A stretch of DNA of 64,000 bases from Hoeflea sp. YIM 152468 (GTDB lineage: Bacteria > Pseudomonadota > Alphaproteobacteria > Rhizobiales > Rhizobiaceae): positions 1-64,000 of the forward strand of contig NZ_JARGET010000019.1 in the NCBI RefSeq assembly GCF_029210485.1. Reading direction: 5' to 3'. A program made the translations under genes and the position numbers. The first letter of the stretch is position 1, and every line of letters starts with the position of its first letter. The notes under the pieces were generated by a model. That model ran no database searches. It saw only the letters and a list, made by a program, of their open reading frames with translations, and was not told the origin of the DNA. Shown one piece after another: positions 34,662 through 43,636 of this stretch.

Positions 34662-35189
34662 TTATCGCTGACGACGACGCCAAACCGCAAATCGGACAGA
34701 ATGGCTGTCTTTTTCCGTCCTGACCGGATCGGAGAGGCTGACCTTCTGCCAAAGGTTCGAATCAATTTCGGGGAAAACGGTGTCACCCTCGAGATCGGCG
34801 TCCACCTCGGTGAGCAGCAGCTCATCGGCACGATCGATGGTCAGCGCATAGATCTGACCACCGCCGATCACCGACACCTGATTGGCGCCGGATTGTCGCG
34901 CATGCTTTCGCGCCAGGTCGAGCGCGCGCTCAATACTATCCACCGTCTCGACGCCATCGGCGGCGAAGCCCGATCGCGAGACCACAATATTGGCGCGGCC
35001 AGGAAGCGGCCTGCCAATGGAGAGATAGGTCTTGCGGCCCATGATGACCGGTGTGCCGAGTGTCGCCGCCTTGAAATGCTTCAGATCCGACGGCAGCCGC
35101 CAGGGCATGTCCCCGTCACGGCCGATCACGCCGTTGCGGGCATGGGCGGCAACCAGGACGATTTTCAATGCAGCAGGCGTTTCGCTCAT
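34662..35189 (-). CDS. folA: dihydrofolate reductase
   Basis: The 175-residue enzyme shows IVLVAAHARNGVIGRDGDMPWRLPSDLKHFKAATLG (with the catalytic Asp), GTPVIMGRKTYLSIGRPLPGRANIVVSR and VIGGGQIYAL (NADPH/Tyr loop). It regenerates tetrahydrofolate after thymidylate synthesis. It lies 6 bp downstream of thyA, so the two are translated from one mRNA. Confidence 0.96.
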   Translation of the reverse strand: MSETPAALKIVLVAAHARNGVIGRDGDMPWRLPSDLKHFKAATLGTPVIMGRKTYLSIGRPLPGRANIVVSRSGFAADGVETVDSIERALDLARKHARQSGANQVSVIGGGQIYALTIDRADELLLTEVDADLEGDTVFPEIDSNLWQKVSLSDPVRTEKDSHSVRFAVWRRRQR

Positions 35190-35195
35190 GGATGG

Positions 35196-35990
35196 TCACA
35201 CCGCAATCGGGGCGGAGATCGCCGGGTGCGGATCGTAGCCCTCGAGCTTGAAATCCTCATAGGCAAAGGCAAACAGATCGGTGACACCCGGATTGATCCG
35301 CATCACCGGCAGAGCCTTCGGCTCCCGGCTCAACAGAAGATCGGCCTGATCGAAATGGTTCTTGTAGATATGCGCGTCGCCCAGCGTGTGGACGAAGTCG
35401 CCCGGCTTGAGACCGGTCACCTGCGCCACCATCATGGTCAGCAGCGCGTAAGAGGCGACGTTGAACGGCACGCCGAGAAAGATGTCGGCCGAGCGCTGGT
35501 AGAGCTGGCAGGACAATTTGCCGTCGGCGACATAGAACTGGAACAGGCAATGGCACGGCGGCAGCGCCATCTGATCGACCTCGGCCGGGTTCCAGGCCGA
35601 GACGATCAAGCGGCGCGAGGACGGGTTGGTTCTGATCTGGTTCAGCACACCGGCGATCTGGTCAATCGTGCTGCCGTCGGACGCCGGCCAGGAGCGCCAT
35701 TGCGCGCCGTAGACCGGACCGAGATCGCCGTTCTCATCGGCCCATTCATCCCAGATCGACACGCCGTTGGCTTTCAGATAGGCGATGTTGGTGTCGCCCT
35801 TCAGGAACCACAGCAGCTCGTGAATGATCGACCTGAGATGCAGTTTCTTGGTGGTCAGCGCCGGAAAACCCGCTGCCAGATCAAACCGCATCTGGTGGCC
35901 GAACAGGCTGCGGGTGCCGGTGCCGGTGCGGTCGTCGCGGTCGGATCCCTGGTCGAGAACAAGCCGGAGAAGGTCGTGATATTGCTGCAT
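35196..35990 (-). CDS. thyA: thymidylate synthase
   Basis: The 264-residue ThyA has the full set of motifs: [30 protein letters not shown] at the N-terminus, [15 protein letters not shown], and the active-site [11 protein letters not shown] (catalytic Cys) with [20 protein letters not shown]. It methylates dUMP using methylene-tetrahydrofolate and is paired with folA. This is the folate-recycling ThyA type, not flavin-dependent ThyX. Confidence 0.97.
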   Translation of the reverse strand: MQQYHDLLRLVLDQGSDRDDRTGTGTRSLFGHQMRFDLAAGFPALTTKKLHLRSIIHELLWFLKGDTNIAYLKANGVSIWDEWADENGDLGPVYGAQWRSWPASDGSTIDQIAGVLNQIRTNPSSRRLIVSAWNPAEVDQMALPPCHCLFQFYVADGKLSCQLYQRSADIFLGVPFNVASYALLTMMVAQVTGLKPGDFVHTLGDAHIYKNHFDQADLLLSREPKALPVMRINPGVTDLFAFAYEDFKLEGYDPHPAISAPIAV

Positions 35991-36176
35991 GGAAGCCGTT
36001 TCATGATTCGAGGAAGCGCAATCCTAGCCGAGATGCCGCGCCATCGAAACGACGCTGGCGGATTATCCCCGCTACGGCACACAAGCACTCTGACGAAACG
36101 ATTCCGTAAACAGGCGCAGAACTCTGTTTTTGCGCCGGATTTCCCAAAGCCACAGACTGGCTTCCAATCTGTTGCG

Positions 36177-37337
36177 TTATCTGCGGTCGAGCACTTCAAC
36201 CGCCAGAACCGTCGGCAGGTGCCGCGCAATCTCGTCCCAGCGGTCGCCTTCATCAAGGCTGGCGAACACCGAGCCGCTGTTGGTGCCGAAATAGAGGCCG
36301 GCCGGATCGCGTCCATCCCCCGCCATAGCCTGGCGCAGCACGGTGAAATAACAGCCTTGCTGCGGCAGGCCCTGGCGCAGGGCCTGCCAGCTTTGGCCGC
36401 CATCCCGCGAGCGCCACACCGCGGCCGCCGCATCGGGCGGAAACCGGCCCGCGCTGTCGCCATTGAGCGGCAGCGTGAAGACCGTGTCGGGATCGCGCGG
36501 ATGCACCCGGATCGGGAAGCCGAAGCTGGAGGGCAGGCCTGCGGTGATGTCGTCCCAATTGCGGCCGCCATCAACTGAACGCCAGACACCATGATGGTTC
36601 TGCTGGTACAACAGATCGGCCGTGCCCGGTGCCCGCATCATGTTGTGGACGCAGTGGCCGATCTCGCCATCGCGCGGGGCCGCCGGGTGGTCGTGATGGG
36701 TGCACTTGTCGGCATTGGACAAGCGGTTGCGGCGCTCCCAGGAGGCGCCGCCGTCCTCGGTGGCAAAGACACCGGCGGCCGAGATGCCAACCCACAGCTT
36801 GGCCGGGTCGGACGGATCCGCCACAATGGTGTGCAGAACCAGGCCCGCAGCGCCCGGATTCCAGGCTTCGGCCGACGGATGATCGGTCAGGCTCTCAATC
36901 TTTTGCCAACTCAGGCCGCCATCCGTGCTGGCGATGAGGCCTGCGGGTTTGGTGCCCGCATACAAGGTGCCATGGGCATAGCCGAGTGACCAGATCTGCG
37001 AAAACGTGTCGGCGAACGGCAGGGTCTGTGCACTCCAGCCAATCATCGCGGCGAAATCCGGATCGTTTGCCGCCCAGTCGTCCATGGTGCCGCGGGTCAG
37101 CCGGATCAGGTCCCAGGTTTCGCCGTCATCGCTTGAGCGCCAGATTCCGGCCCCATGCCAGTCGCCGCCGCCGCCCGCCCAGAGACGGCCGGTCGCCGGA
37201 TCGCCAATCACGTGATTGATCGGCCAACCGTCGCAGAAGGGGCCGCGCACGGCCCAGCCGTCGCGATGTTTTCCACCGGAGAGCAAAAAGGCGCCTTTGG
37301 TGGTTCCCACCAGCACCGACAAACTGCTTGAAGACAT
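36177..37337 (-). CDS. BNR/sialidase-fold repeat protein (WD40/YVTN/BNR-like)
   Basis: The 386-residue protein contains five or more Asp-box/BNR motifs, each of the form S.DGG.SW: RSSDDGETWDLI, STDGGLSWQKI, ATEDGGASWERR, RSVDGGRNWDDI, RSRDGGQSWQAL and ASLDEGDRWDEI. These indicate a beta-propeller. Such proteins are frequently mis-called exo-alpha-sialidase; here there is no arginine triad that would support glycosidase activity and no signal peptide, so a cytoplasmic propeller of unknown role is the safest call. ATG 37337 is favoured by GAGGG upstream. Confidence 0.85.
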   Translation of the reverse strand: MSSSSLSVLVGTTKGAFLLSGGKHRDGWAVRGPFCDGWPINHVIGDPATGRLWAGGGGDWHGAGIWRSSDDGETWDLIRLTRGTMDDWAANDPDFAAMIGWSAQTLPFADTFSQIWSLGYAHGTLYAGTKPAGLIASTDGGLSWQKIESLTDHPSAEAWNPGAAGLVLHTIVADPSDPAKLWVGISAAGVFATEDGGASWERRNRLSNADKCTHHDHPAAPRDGEIGHCVHNMMRAPGTADLLYQQNHHGVWRSVDGGRNWDDITAGLPSSFGFPIRVHPRDPDTVFTLPLNGDSAGRFPPDAAAAVWRSRDGGQSWQALRQGLPQQGCYFTVLRQAMAGDGRDPAGLYFGTNSGSVFASLDEGDRWDEIARHLPTVLAVEVLDRR

Positions 37338-37626
37338 CGGATGCGCCCTCCAACGAGCCAGCAGCAATTTACCACCGGAGAGAGGATCTGGCTAGATTGC
37401 GGCCTGGTCAGCCGAACGCGGACCGAGATGAATGGCCACCGGCGGCGGCGACAAAATCCTTCGGCACGAGCGGCAAGACCGATCGCCGTCATGGCCCCCT
37501 GCCCTTTGCAGCGCTGACGCTGTTGAGTCAGGTTGCCAATGCTGCTGCAGAGACTGCGGACAGCGCATAGCATCCGCCGCTGCGCTCACCGCGCGAGCAG
37601 GGCCTGACCGCTGCAGTCAGATTGAT

Positions 37627-37935
37627 TCAGAGGTCGCCGAGCTTGCCGAGTTCCTTGGCCACCAGATAATAGAAGGTCACCCGCGCCTTGGAGTTGTCCG
37701 CCTTCATCATTTCGCAAACTGCGGCAACCGCGTCGTCAGCGGCCGGACCGGTCACGCCGAGCTTCTTGCCGCACCATTTTTCCGAGACACGGGCAAGCTC
37801 TGAGGGATCGGAACAGGCCACCATCGACGCGTCGCGGCTTCTGAGCGCAATGCCGAGATGTTTGACAATCTTGCCGATGGTTTCGTCGGACGCTCCGGCG
37901 TCATATTTCTTCACATCGGCGGCATAATCAGTCAT
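37627..37935 (-). CDS. DUF2853 family protein
   Basis: The 102-residue protein starting MTDYAADVKKYDAGASDETIGKIVKHLGIALRSRDASMVACSDPSELARVSEKWCGKKLG matches DUF2853, a small alpha-helical alphaproteobacterial family. The family is conserved but functionally uncharacterised. GGGGA precedes the ATG at 37935, and the longer frame is not supported. Cysteines are at SACSD and KWCGK positions. Confidence 0.85.
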   Translation of the reverse strand: MTDYAADVKKYDAGASDETIGKIVKHLGIALRSRDASMVACSDPSELARVSEKWCGKKLGVTGPAADDAVAAVCEMMKADNSKARVTFYYLVAKELGKLGDL

Positions 37936-38052
37936 GAACATTCCCCTTTGACTGGAACTCGACTCCACACGAGCCTCATCCGGTTGGCATTGAATGCGCA
38001 TGTTTCGCAATCGCAATTATGCTGTCAATAGCAAGTCCACCCGATTGCCCCC

Positions 38053-38081
38053 TTTTCATTGTACTGCAAGCACACTATATG
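38053..38081 (+). promoter_or_regulatory. candidate ssrA promoter
   Basis: TTTTCA (38053-38058) and TATATG (38076-38081) are separated by 17 bases, a reasonable sigma-70-type pair. Transcription would begin at about 38088, at the foot of the first stem of the tmRNA precursor. Confidence 0.45.
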
Positions 38082-38087
38082 AGGAGT

Positions 38088-38430
38088 GCTGCGCAAGCAG
38101 CTATGACAATAAACGAGCGTTGAAATAAACCATTCGGACCCGGGGGCGGTACCCGGCGCCTCCACCATGATCCGGCCACGAGCCGAAAACCAGCCTGACG
38201 GCCGGATGATGATGGGGGCGAAACAGGATCGACGAGGGTGTAAAGAGCGACTTTTTGTTCGGCATTGTACCACCGTTATCGGGCTAAACTTGTAGTTGCA
38301 AACGACAACTATGCGGAAGCTCGTCTCGCTGCTTAATTGCGGTGTGACACTTCAAATTAAGTCCTAGAGGGTCGCACTTCTAGGCGGGGTTCGGAGGTAC
38401 CTGGCAACAGAAACCTCCACTTTTCAGATT
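38088..38430 (+). ncRNA. ssrA: transfer-messenger RNA (tmRNA), circularly permuted two-piece form
   Basis: The gene is permuted. An acceptor piece comes first, beginning with a GCTGC-GCAA-GCAGC hairpin (38088-38101) and ending in GGCGCCTCCACCA (to 38167). A spacer follows (38168-38213), then the coding piece starting GGGGGCGAAACAGGATCGAC at 38214, whose first seven bases pair with CGCCTCC of the acceptor. The tag frame starts at GCA 38298 and encodes ANDNYAEARLAA before TAA (38334-38336). A GGAGGT/ACCTCC stem (38393-38418) and T-rich tail follow. tmRNA rescues stalled ribosomes and tags the products for proteolysis. Exact ends are approximate. Confidence 0.93.
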
Positions 38431-38666
38431 TTTGACCATGCCGAACCAGACCATGATCGCGCCCGATGCAGCCGGGACGCCGGAATGCCACCCCCGCAAA
38501 TGCGCCATATTCGGCCGATTATAAGTGCATTGGGGCCTTATCGCGGAACACAGCTTTCAAGCGCGCGGGCTTTCCGGTTATAAAGCAGGATGAATCGGCG
38601 GCGCATGACCGCCTGTGCACACGAGACTAGGGCTCTGGACGGGCCCCGACAGGAAAGAAACCGCTG

Positions 38667-39230
38667 ATGCCGCAAGACCATATCCGATACGACATACTTG
38701 CCCAGGATGCGCTGCGAGGCGTGATCCGCAAGGTGCTGTCCGAGATTGCGGTGACCGGCTACCTGCCGGGAGAACATCATTTTTTCATCACCTTCCTGAC
38801 CGAAGCGCCCGGCGTGCGGATTTCGACTGCACTCAAGGAGCGCTATCCCGAGCAGATGACCATCGTCGTGCAGCATCAGTTCTGGGATCTGAAAGTCACG
38901 GAATCGCTGTTCGAGATCGGCCTGTCGTTCTCGGACAAGCCCGAAAAACTGGTGGTGCCGTTTGCCGCCATCCGTGGATTTTATGATCCGTCAGTCAATT
39001 TCGAGCTGGAATTCGACACCGTCCTCGATTCTGCCGCCAATGACGGCGGCGACACCGAAGACAATGGCCGTGCCGAACTTTCCGGGACAATTGAACGGCT
39101 TGCCGAAACGGCGACCAAGGACGAGAATGCCGAGGCGGCAGACGCCACCGAGAGCGACGCCGATGTCGATGCTGCGAAAAAAGCCGGAGCGGACGTGGTC
39201 TCGCTCGATTCCTTCCGCAAGAAAAGCTGA
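38667..39230 (+). CDS. sspB: SspB-type ClpXP adaptor (stringent starvation protein B family)
   Basis: The 187-residue protein has the alphaproteobacterial SspB core (about residues 5-115: IRYDILAQDALRGVIRKVLSEIAVTGYLPGEHHFFITFLTEAPGVRISTALKERYPEQMTIVVQHQFWDLKVTESLFEIGLSF), which binds ssrA tags. An acidic disordered linker and a C-terminal ClpX-binding tail (VVSLDSFRKKS) follow. AGGAAAG precedes the ATG. It lies about 240 bp after the ssrA gene on the same strand, so tag and adaptor genes are neighbours. Confidence 0.95.
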   Translation: MPQDHIRYDILAQDALRGVIRKVLSEIAVTGYLPGEHHFFITFLTEAPGVRISTALKERYPEQMTIVVQHQFWDLKVTESLFEIGLSFSDKPEKLVVPFAAIRGFYDPSVNFELEFDTVLDSAANDGGDTEDNGRAELSGTIERLAETATKDENAEAADATESDADVDAAKKAGADVVSLDSFRKKS

Positions 39231-39242
39231 CGGGACGGATTG

Positions 39243-39437
39243 ATGAGCGGTGACGTCGTCAATCTGCGTATGGCGCGCAAGCGTCGCGACCGCGCCGACA
39301 AGGCGGCGGAGGCGGAACGCAACCGCTTCGAGCATGGCCGCTCCAAGGCGGAGCGCACCCTTGCCCGCGCCCGCAATGACAAAGCCGCACGCGAGCACGC
39401 GGCGTCCCGCCGCGAAACCGATGAAACCGAGCGGTAA
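39243..39437 (+). CDS. DUF4169 family small basic protein
   Basis: This is a 64-residue, strongly basic and helical protein: SGDVVNLRMARKRRDRADKAAEAERNRFEHGRSKAERTLARARNDKAAREHAASRRETDE. This is the DUF4169 pattern (VNLRxARKxxxRxxxxxxAxxNRxxFGRxKAExxL). It begins 12 bp after sspB and 4 bp before the RHH gene, so the three are an operon. Function is unknown. Confidence 0.82.
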   Translation: MSGDVVNLRMARKRRDRADKAAEAERNRFEHGRSKAERTLARARNDKAAREHAASRRETDETER

Positions 39438-39440
39438 GGC

Positions 39441-39686
39441 GTGAGCCGCGGTCAGATCCGCAAGCATTCGGTCAGCATTCGCGGCCATCGTACCAGCATC
39501 ACGTTGGAAGACGCCTTCATGGACGCCTTGCGGCAGATGGCCGGCGAGCGCGGCATCGCGGTCGCGGCGCTGATTGCCGAGATCGACAGCGCGCACGCGG
39601 TGCCGGTCAATCTGTCATCGGCCATCCGGCTTGCCGTGCTTGACTGGGCGCTGGGCAAACAGGCGCTGCCGACACGTGATCAATAG
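39441..39686 (+). CDS. ribbon-helix-helix domain protein
   Basis: The 81-residue protein reads QIRKHSVSIRGHRTSITLEDAFMDALRQMAGERGIAVAALIAEIDSAHAV, which matches the RHH_4 family (PF13467-type: K.S..I.GH.TSi.LE..Fw..L..iA...g.s...l). Translation starts at GTG 39441. It probably binds DNA as a dimer or acts as a small regulator; the target is unknown. It is the last gene of the sspB operon. Confidence 0.85.
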   Translation: MSRGQIRKHSVSIRGHRTSITLEDAFMDALRQMAGERGIAVAALIAEIDSAHAVPVNLSSAIRLAVLDWALGKQALPTRDQ

Positions 39687-39746
39687 GCTGATTTCTGTTG
39701 CCGCCCCCCAACCATTGCTTCAACACCGCGCACACGGTCCCGGCTT

Positions 39747-42700
39747 TCAGCCGCCCGGCGCGATCAGGCTGCGGATCGGATCGTTGACGCCGGGCAGATC
39801 TTCAAAATTCAAGTCCGGGATGGCGCGAGGCAAAGACCTGTCCTCGATGGCTGATGGCGGATCGGCGGACGGCGCAGACAGCGGACGGCGCTCAATGACG
39901 CCGGGGGCGATGGGGGCCTCGGGGGCGATGGGGCCGTCGGGGGCCTGCAATGCCTTCTGCCGGGCAGCTTCCTCGGCCGCGCGTTGTGCAGCGGCCTGGT
40001 CGGCCGCCTGTTGATCGCGGGCGCGTTGGGCTTGCTCCTCCTCCCGGCGCTGTTGCTCCTCCGCCGCCAGACGTGCAGCTTCCTCAGCCGCCACCCTTGC
40101 CGCCTCTTCGGCTTCCGCACGGGCGCGGGCCGCAGCTTCGCGCTGCTCGGCCCGTTCCTTGAGCAAGGCGATCTCGCGGCGAAGCCTTTGCTTCTCGATC
40201 ACGCCGGCCTGCAGCAGTTCCACCTTGCGGCGTTCGCGCTCGAAAGCCCGCATCGAAAGATAATTGGTCAGTTGTCCGGCGTCGATCGACACACCGGGAT
40301 CGACCAGCAGCCCGCCAAGACTGAAAACCACCGACGGATCGCCTCCGGCAATGGCCTCGACACCAGGCTCGAAGCTCATCTGCCAGTTTGCCTCCAGACG
40401 CAGGCCGACCAGATCGACGCGGGCATCGCCCGACAGTCTGGTATCCTGATCGACGATTTCGGCGCTGGAAAAGCGCATGACCCCGCCGGTCAGCGTGAAC
40501 GGCAGCGTCAGACTCTCGGCTTTGAGTTCGCCACCGGTCATGAAGCCGGCGACTAGGTCTGCAACCGGACCGGGTTCGATCGTGAAGTCCTCACGGTCGG
40601 CGGCGCCGAGGATCCGGTCAAAGGCACCGGGGTCCAATCCGGAGATGGTCAGGTTCCCGGCGGTGAGTTCCCCCCCGCCGGCGAGCGAGGCGACAAGCTC
40701 GCGCATCGAATTTCCCGTGCCCTCGAGACTTGCTCTTGCGCCCGCCTTGCCGGCCAGCGCCGAGGTCCCCCCCACAGCCTGTTCCAGGGTTGAAAGGTCT
40801 GCATCCGCTGCGACGACGCGTCCGGACAGGAACACCGCCCCTTCCGCATTGGACAGCGACAGGCTGCCGCCGAGACGGCCGCCGTACCAGTCCGCCCCGG
40901 CGTTTTCCAAAGCCAGCGTTCCGGTTGCCATCGACAGGCCGGCGGAAAAATTCCTCGCAGTCCCGGCCCGCCCGAGATCGATCCGGTCCGCCTCAAGCGC
41001 GATCTTCATTTCCGGCTGTGTCTGTGACGGCGGCAGAAATGGTGCATCGCTCCAGCTGGCCCCGGCACTTCCCGGCAATTGCGGTCCGAGCGCCAGTTCG
41101 CCAAGCCAGCCGAGATCTGCCTCTTCGACCTTCAAACTGCCCTGACCGGTCAGGTTTGAAGCTGTCCGGTCAAATTCCAGTTCGCCCGAGAAGGCATTTC
41201 CGGCCGCTCTGCCGGCGATATCGGAAAGCAGCAGCTGCTCGTCATTCATACCCAGACTTGCCGTCATCGAAAACGCAAGCCCGGTGCCTGCCTGCGGCAC
41301 GGAGCGGTTGAAGGTAAGAAGCAAAGGCTCGATGTCGCCAGTGCTGATTGCCAGATCGAACAGGCCGGTGATCGGATCATTCGACGGTATGCGGCCATTG
41401 CCGTTCAACGTGAATTCGGTTCCCGGTGCTGTAAAGCTGGCGTCAATGTCCAGATCACCACTGTTGGCTCCGCCGGAGGCCTGGAGCGTCAGGGCTGCCG
41501 GCCCTTCACCTTCCAGTGGCAGCACCGCAAATCCGGCCTGCTCGACAAGCCGGTAGGCTTGCGGATTGCTCGCTGTCACCTTGAGGGTGCGGGGACCATC
41601 GCCACCGGGGGTAAGCCCGGTTCCAACCGCCCGGACCGTATAGGCGCCACCGCCGGCCGAGCCGGTCACGCTCAGGTCTGGGCCGCTTGCCGGATCGAGC
41701 TTCAGATCGACACGGCCGGAAAGATCATCGAATGCCGAACTGTTGGCGGCCAGACGGCGGACCAGTTGATGGCCGTTGCTGATCCGGTCGGCAAGCGCGA
41801 ACAGACCGGCGGCCTGGGCGGCGGCAAACTCGCCGGTGACCGTGCCGCTGGGTGCGGCGAACGAACCTTCGAGAACGCCGGAGAAGGCGCCTGAGGCGCC
41901 GCCAAAATCCGCAAACTCCATGCGCTCGATGGTCAGTTGTCGGTTGCGCCACAGCATTGAGGAGTCAAAGCCGTTGAGACGGTAGTCACCAAGCGTGAAC
42001 GTGTCGGCTGTGATGCGGGCGGCGAGATTGTACTGGTCAAGAGACTGGCCCTTGCCGTCTTCGCCTGCCGCAAGCAGCGTCAGCGCACGCATTGCATCGA
42101 CATCGAACGTGTCACCGGACAATTCGAGCGACAGCGACGGCGTGCCCTGGGCCGGCGTTTCCCGTTCCAGCCGGCCTTTGAGAATGGCAGCTCCGACCGC
42201 GACCTCGAGCGCTTCAAAACGCTGCAACTGGGATGACAGGCTGACCTGCGCGGAAAAGCCCGCCGCGCCAAGACGCCGGATCACCGGATCGACATCGCCG
42301 ACCAGCCAGTTGGCCAGACCCGACGGCTGGGTTGAGGCCACGGTCAGGGCGCCGTTAAAGCCGGCGTCCGGGCCGGAGACCAGGCGGCCTCGCGCCTCCA
42401 CCGTGGTGCGGCCGGGCAGATTGGCCGAGAAGCGGTCGATCAGCCAGGCGTCGCCCTCGGGCCGGGCGTCGAGCGTGATCTCCCGCAAGGTCGTGTCGCC
42501 GGCTACGATGGCCGGCAGGTTGAACGACACCCGACCCGGCAACGGCGGCGGCGGCAAGCGGTCAATCAGCCGGTTGAAAATGGCAAGCCGTTCGCCCAGG
42601 GACGCCACCTCCCGCGGCCTGTCGGCTTCGGGATTTTCGCCGGAAAGCCGGGCCATGTCGATTTGCTGGCCGTCGGCAATGAGCAGGAAGTCCGGATCGG

Positions 42701-43562
42701 GGCCGGTGTCGATCGTGGCCTGGCCGGTCATGACATAGGGATCGTCGGCAAGCCCGACCTCCGCGCGCCATTCCTTGATCGCCAGGCGCTCATTGGTTGC
42801 GGCGAAATCGCCCTTGGCGACGACCAGCGGCTTTTCCGGTGCAGCCTTGTCATCAGCGGAACCAGACAGAGCGGTGAAGGTAAACAGCCCGTCATAGACC
42901 GGTGTACTGTCTTCAATGCGGGCGTCGCCCTCGGTTTCGAGCAGAACCGGCCAGGCATCCGGGACTATCCGGGCCCGCAGGCGAATGGAGCCATTGGCCT
43001 GGGCAATGCCGGTGGAAATCGACACCGCGCCCCGCTGCCCTTCGATTTCACCACCGGCTTCTATCAGCCATGGACCGGAGAGGGACTTTGCCGACACAAC
43101 CGCATTTATGTCGCGGATGCGGTGAGTGCGGCCGTTCTGCTCGTCGAGGATCGTGATGTCGGCATCCTCGATGGTCACCCGTTCCAATACCACCAGATCG
43201 CCGGGCGGCGTCGGCTTGCGCTTGAGCGCCCAATCCAGGGTGCCGTCTTCGAGAATCCGCACGATCGCCTTCGGCGATTCCATGCGCATGTCATAGATCA
43301 GGACTTCGCCGCTGAGGAACGGCGCCAGTTCCGCATCCATCGAAAATCTGGCGATGGTCATCGCCGGCTGGTCGTCCTCGCCGACGGTGACATCGGAAAA
43401 GGTCAGTGACGGGAATGGCAGCAGCCGCGCATCCGCCTCGCCGCGCACCTTGACCGGCTGGCCGATGATGCGGCTGGCTTCGGTCTCAAACGCAGTGCGG
43501 TAGCTGCTCCAGTCGATGAACAACGGAGCGAGCAGCGCCGCAAACAGCGCCAGCACCAGCAA
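39747..43562 (-). CDS. AsmA family outer-membrane biogenesis protein
   Basis: The protein of about 1,271 residues has an N-terminal membrane anchor, the AsmA domain (FIDWSSYRTAFETEASRIIGQPVKVRGEADARLLPFPSLTFSDVTVG), a long repetitive beta-rich body and an AsmA_2 C-terminal region. It ends in a 90-residue charged coiled coil (EREERAEQ, EAEEAARVAAEEAARLAAEE) and a Pro-rich tail. AsmA-like proteins bridge the periplasm and are thought to move phospholipids. The conserved start region continues upstream without ATG/GTG; ACG at 43595 sits perfectly behind AGAGAGG, so real initiation may be a near-cognate codon rather than TTG 43562. Confidence 0.88.
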   Translation of the reverse strand: MLVLALFAALLAPLFIDWSSYRTAFETEASRIIGQPVKVRGEADARLLPFPSLTFSDVTVGEDDQPAMTIARFSMDAELAPFLSGEVLIYDMRMESPKAIVRILEDGTLDWALKRKPTPPGDLVVLERVTIEDADITILDEQNGRTHRIRDINAVVSAKSLSGPWLIEAGGEIEGQRGAVSISTGIAQANGSIRLRARIVPDAWPVLLETEGDARIEDSTPVYDGLFTFTALSGSADDKAAPEKPLVVAKGDFAATNERLAIKEWRAEVGLADDPYVMTGQATIDTGPDPDFLLIADGQQIDMARLSGENPEADRPREVASLGERLAIFNRLIDRLPPPPLPGRVSFNLPAIVAGDTTLREITLDARPEGDAWLIDRFSANLPGRTTVEARGRLVSGPDAGFNGALTVASTQPSGLANWLVGDVDPVIRRLGAAGFSAQVSLSSQLQRFEALEVAVGAAILKGRLERETPAQGTPSLSLELSGDTFDVDAMRALTLLAAGEDGKGQSLDQYNLAARITADTFTLGDYRLNGFDSSMLWRNRQLTIERMEFADFGGASGAFSGVLEGSFAAPSGTVTGEFAAAQAAGLFALADRISNGHQLVRRLAANSSAFDDLSGRVDLKLDPASGPDLSVTGSAGGGAYTVRAVGTGLTPGGDGPRTLKVTASNPQAYRLVEQAGFAVLPLEGEGPAALTLQASGGANSGDLDIDASFTAPGTEFTLNGNGRIPSNDPITGLFDLAISTGDIEPLLLTFNRSVPQAGTGLAFSMTASLGMNDEQLLLSDIAGRAAGNAFSGELEFDRTASNLTGQGSLKVEEADLGWLGELALGPQLPGSAGASWSDAPFLPPSQTQPEMKIALEADRIDLGRAGTARNFSAGLSMATGTLALENAGADWYGGRLGGSLSLSNAEGAVFLSGRVVAADADLSTLEQAVGGTSALAGKAGARASLEGTGNSMRELVASLAGGGELTAGNLTISGLDPGAFDRILGAADREDFTIEPGPVADLVAGFMTGGELKAESLTLPFTLTGGVMRFSSAEIVDQDTRLSGDARVDLVGLRLEANWQMSFEPGVEAIAGGDPSVVFSLGGLLVDPGVSIDAGQLTNYLSMRAFERERRKVELLQAGVIEKQRLRREIALLKERAEQREAAARARAEAEEAARVAAEEAARLAAEEQQRREEEQAQRARDQQAADQAAAQRAAEEAARQKALQAPDGPIAPEAPIAPGVIERRPLSAPSADPPSAIEDRSLPRAIPDLNFEDLPGVNDPIRSLIAPGG

Positions 43563-43636
43563 ACCCCCAATGGCGACAAATAGACGGACCAGCGTTCAAT
43601 CCTCTCTTGCGGTCAGCATGCCCGCTTTTGTTGGTC

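Noticed and set aside
34641-36578. 645-codon plus-strand open frame opposite folA, thyA and the BNR gene
   Set aside because: It crosses three intact minus-strand genes and has no recognisable domain; a high-GC shadow.
36177-37337. sialidase (exo-alpha-sialidase) function for the BNR-repeat protein
   Set aside because: Asp-box repeats alone do not make a sialidase; no arginine triad or export signal was found.
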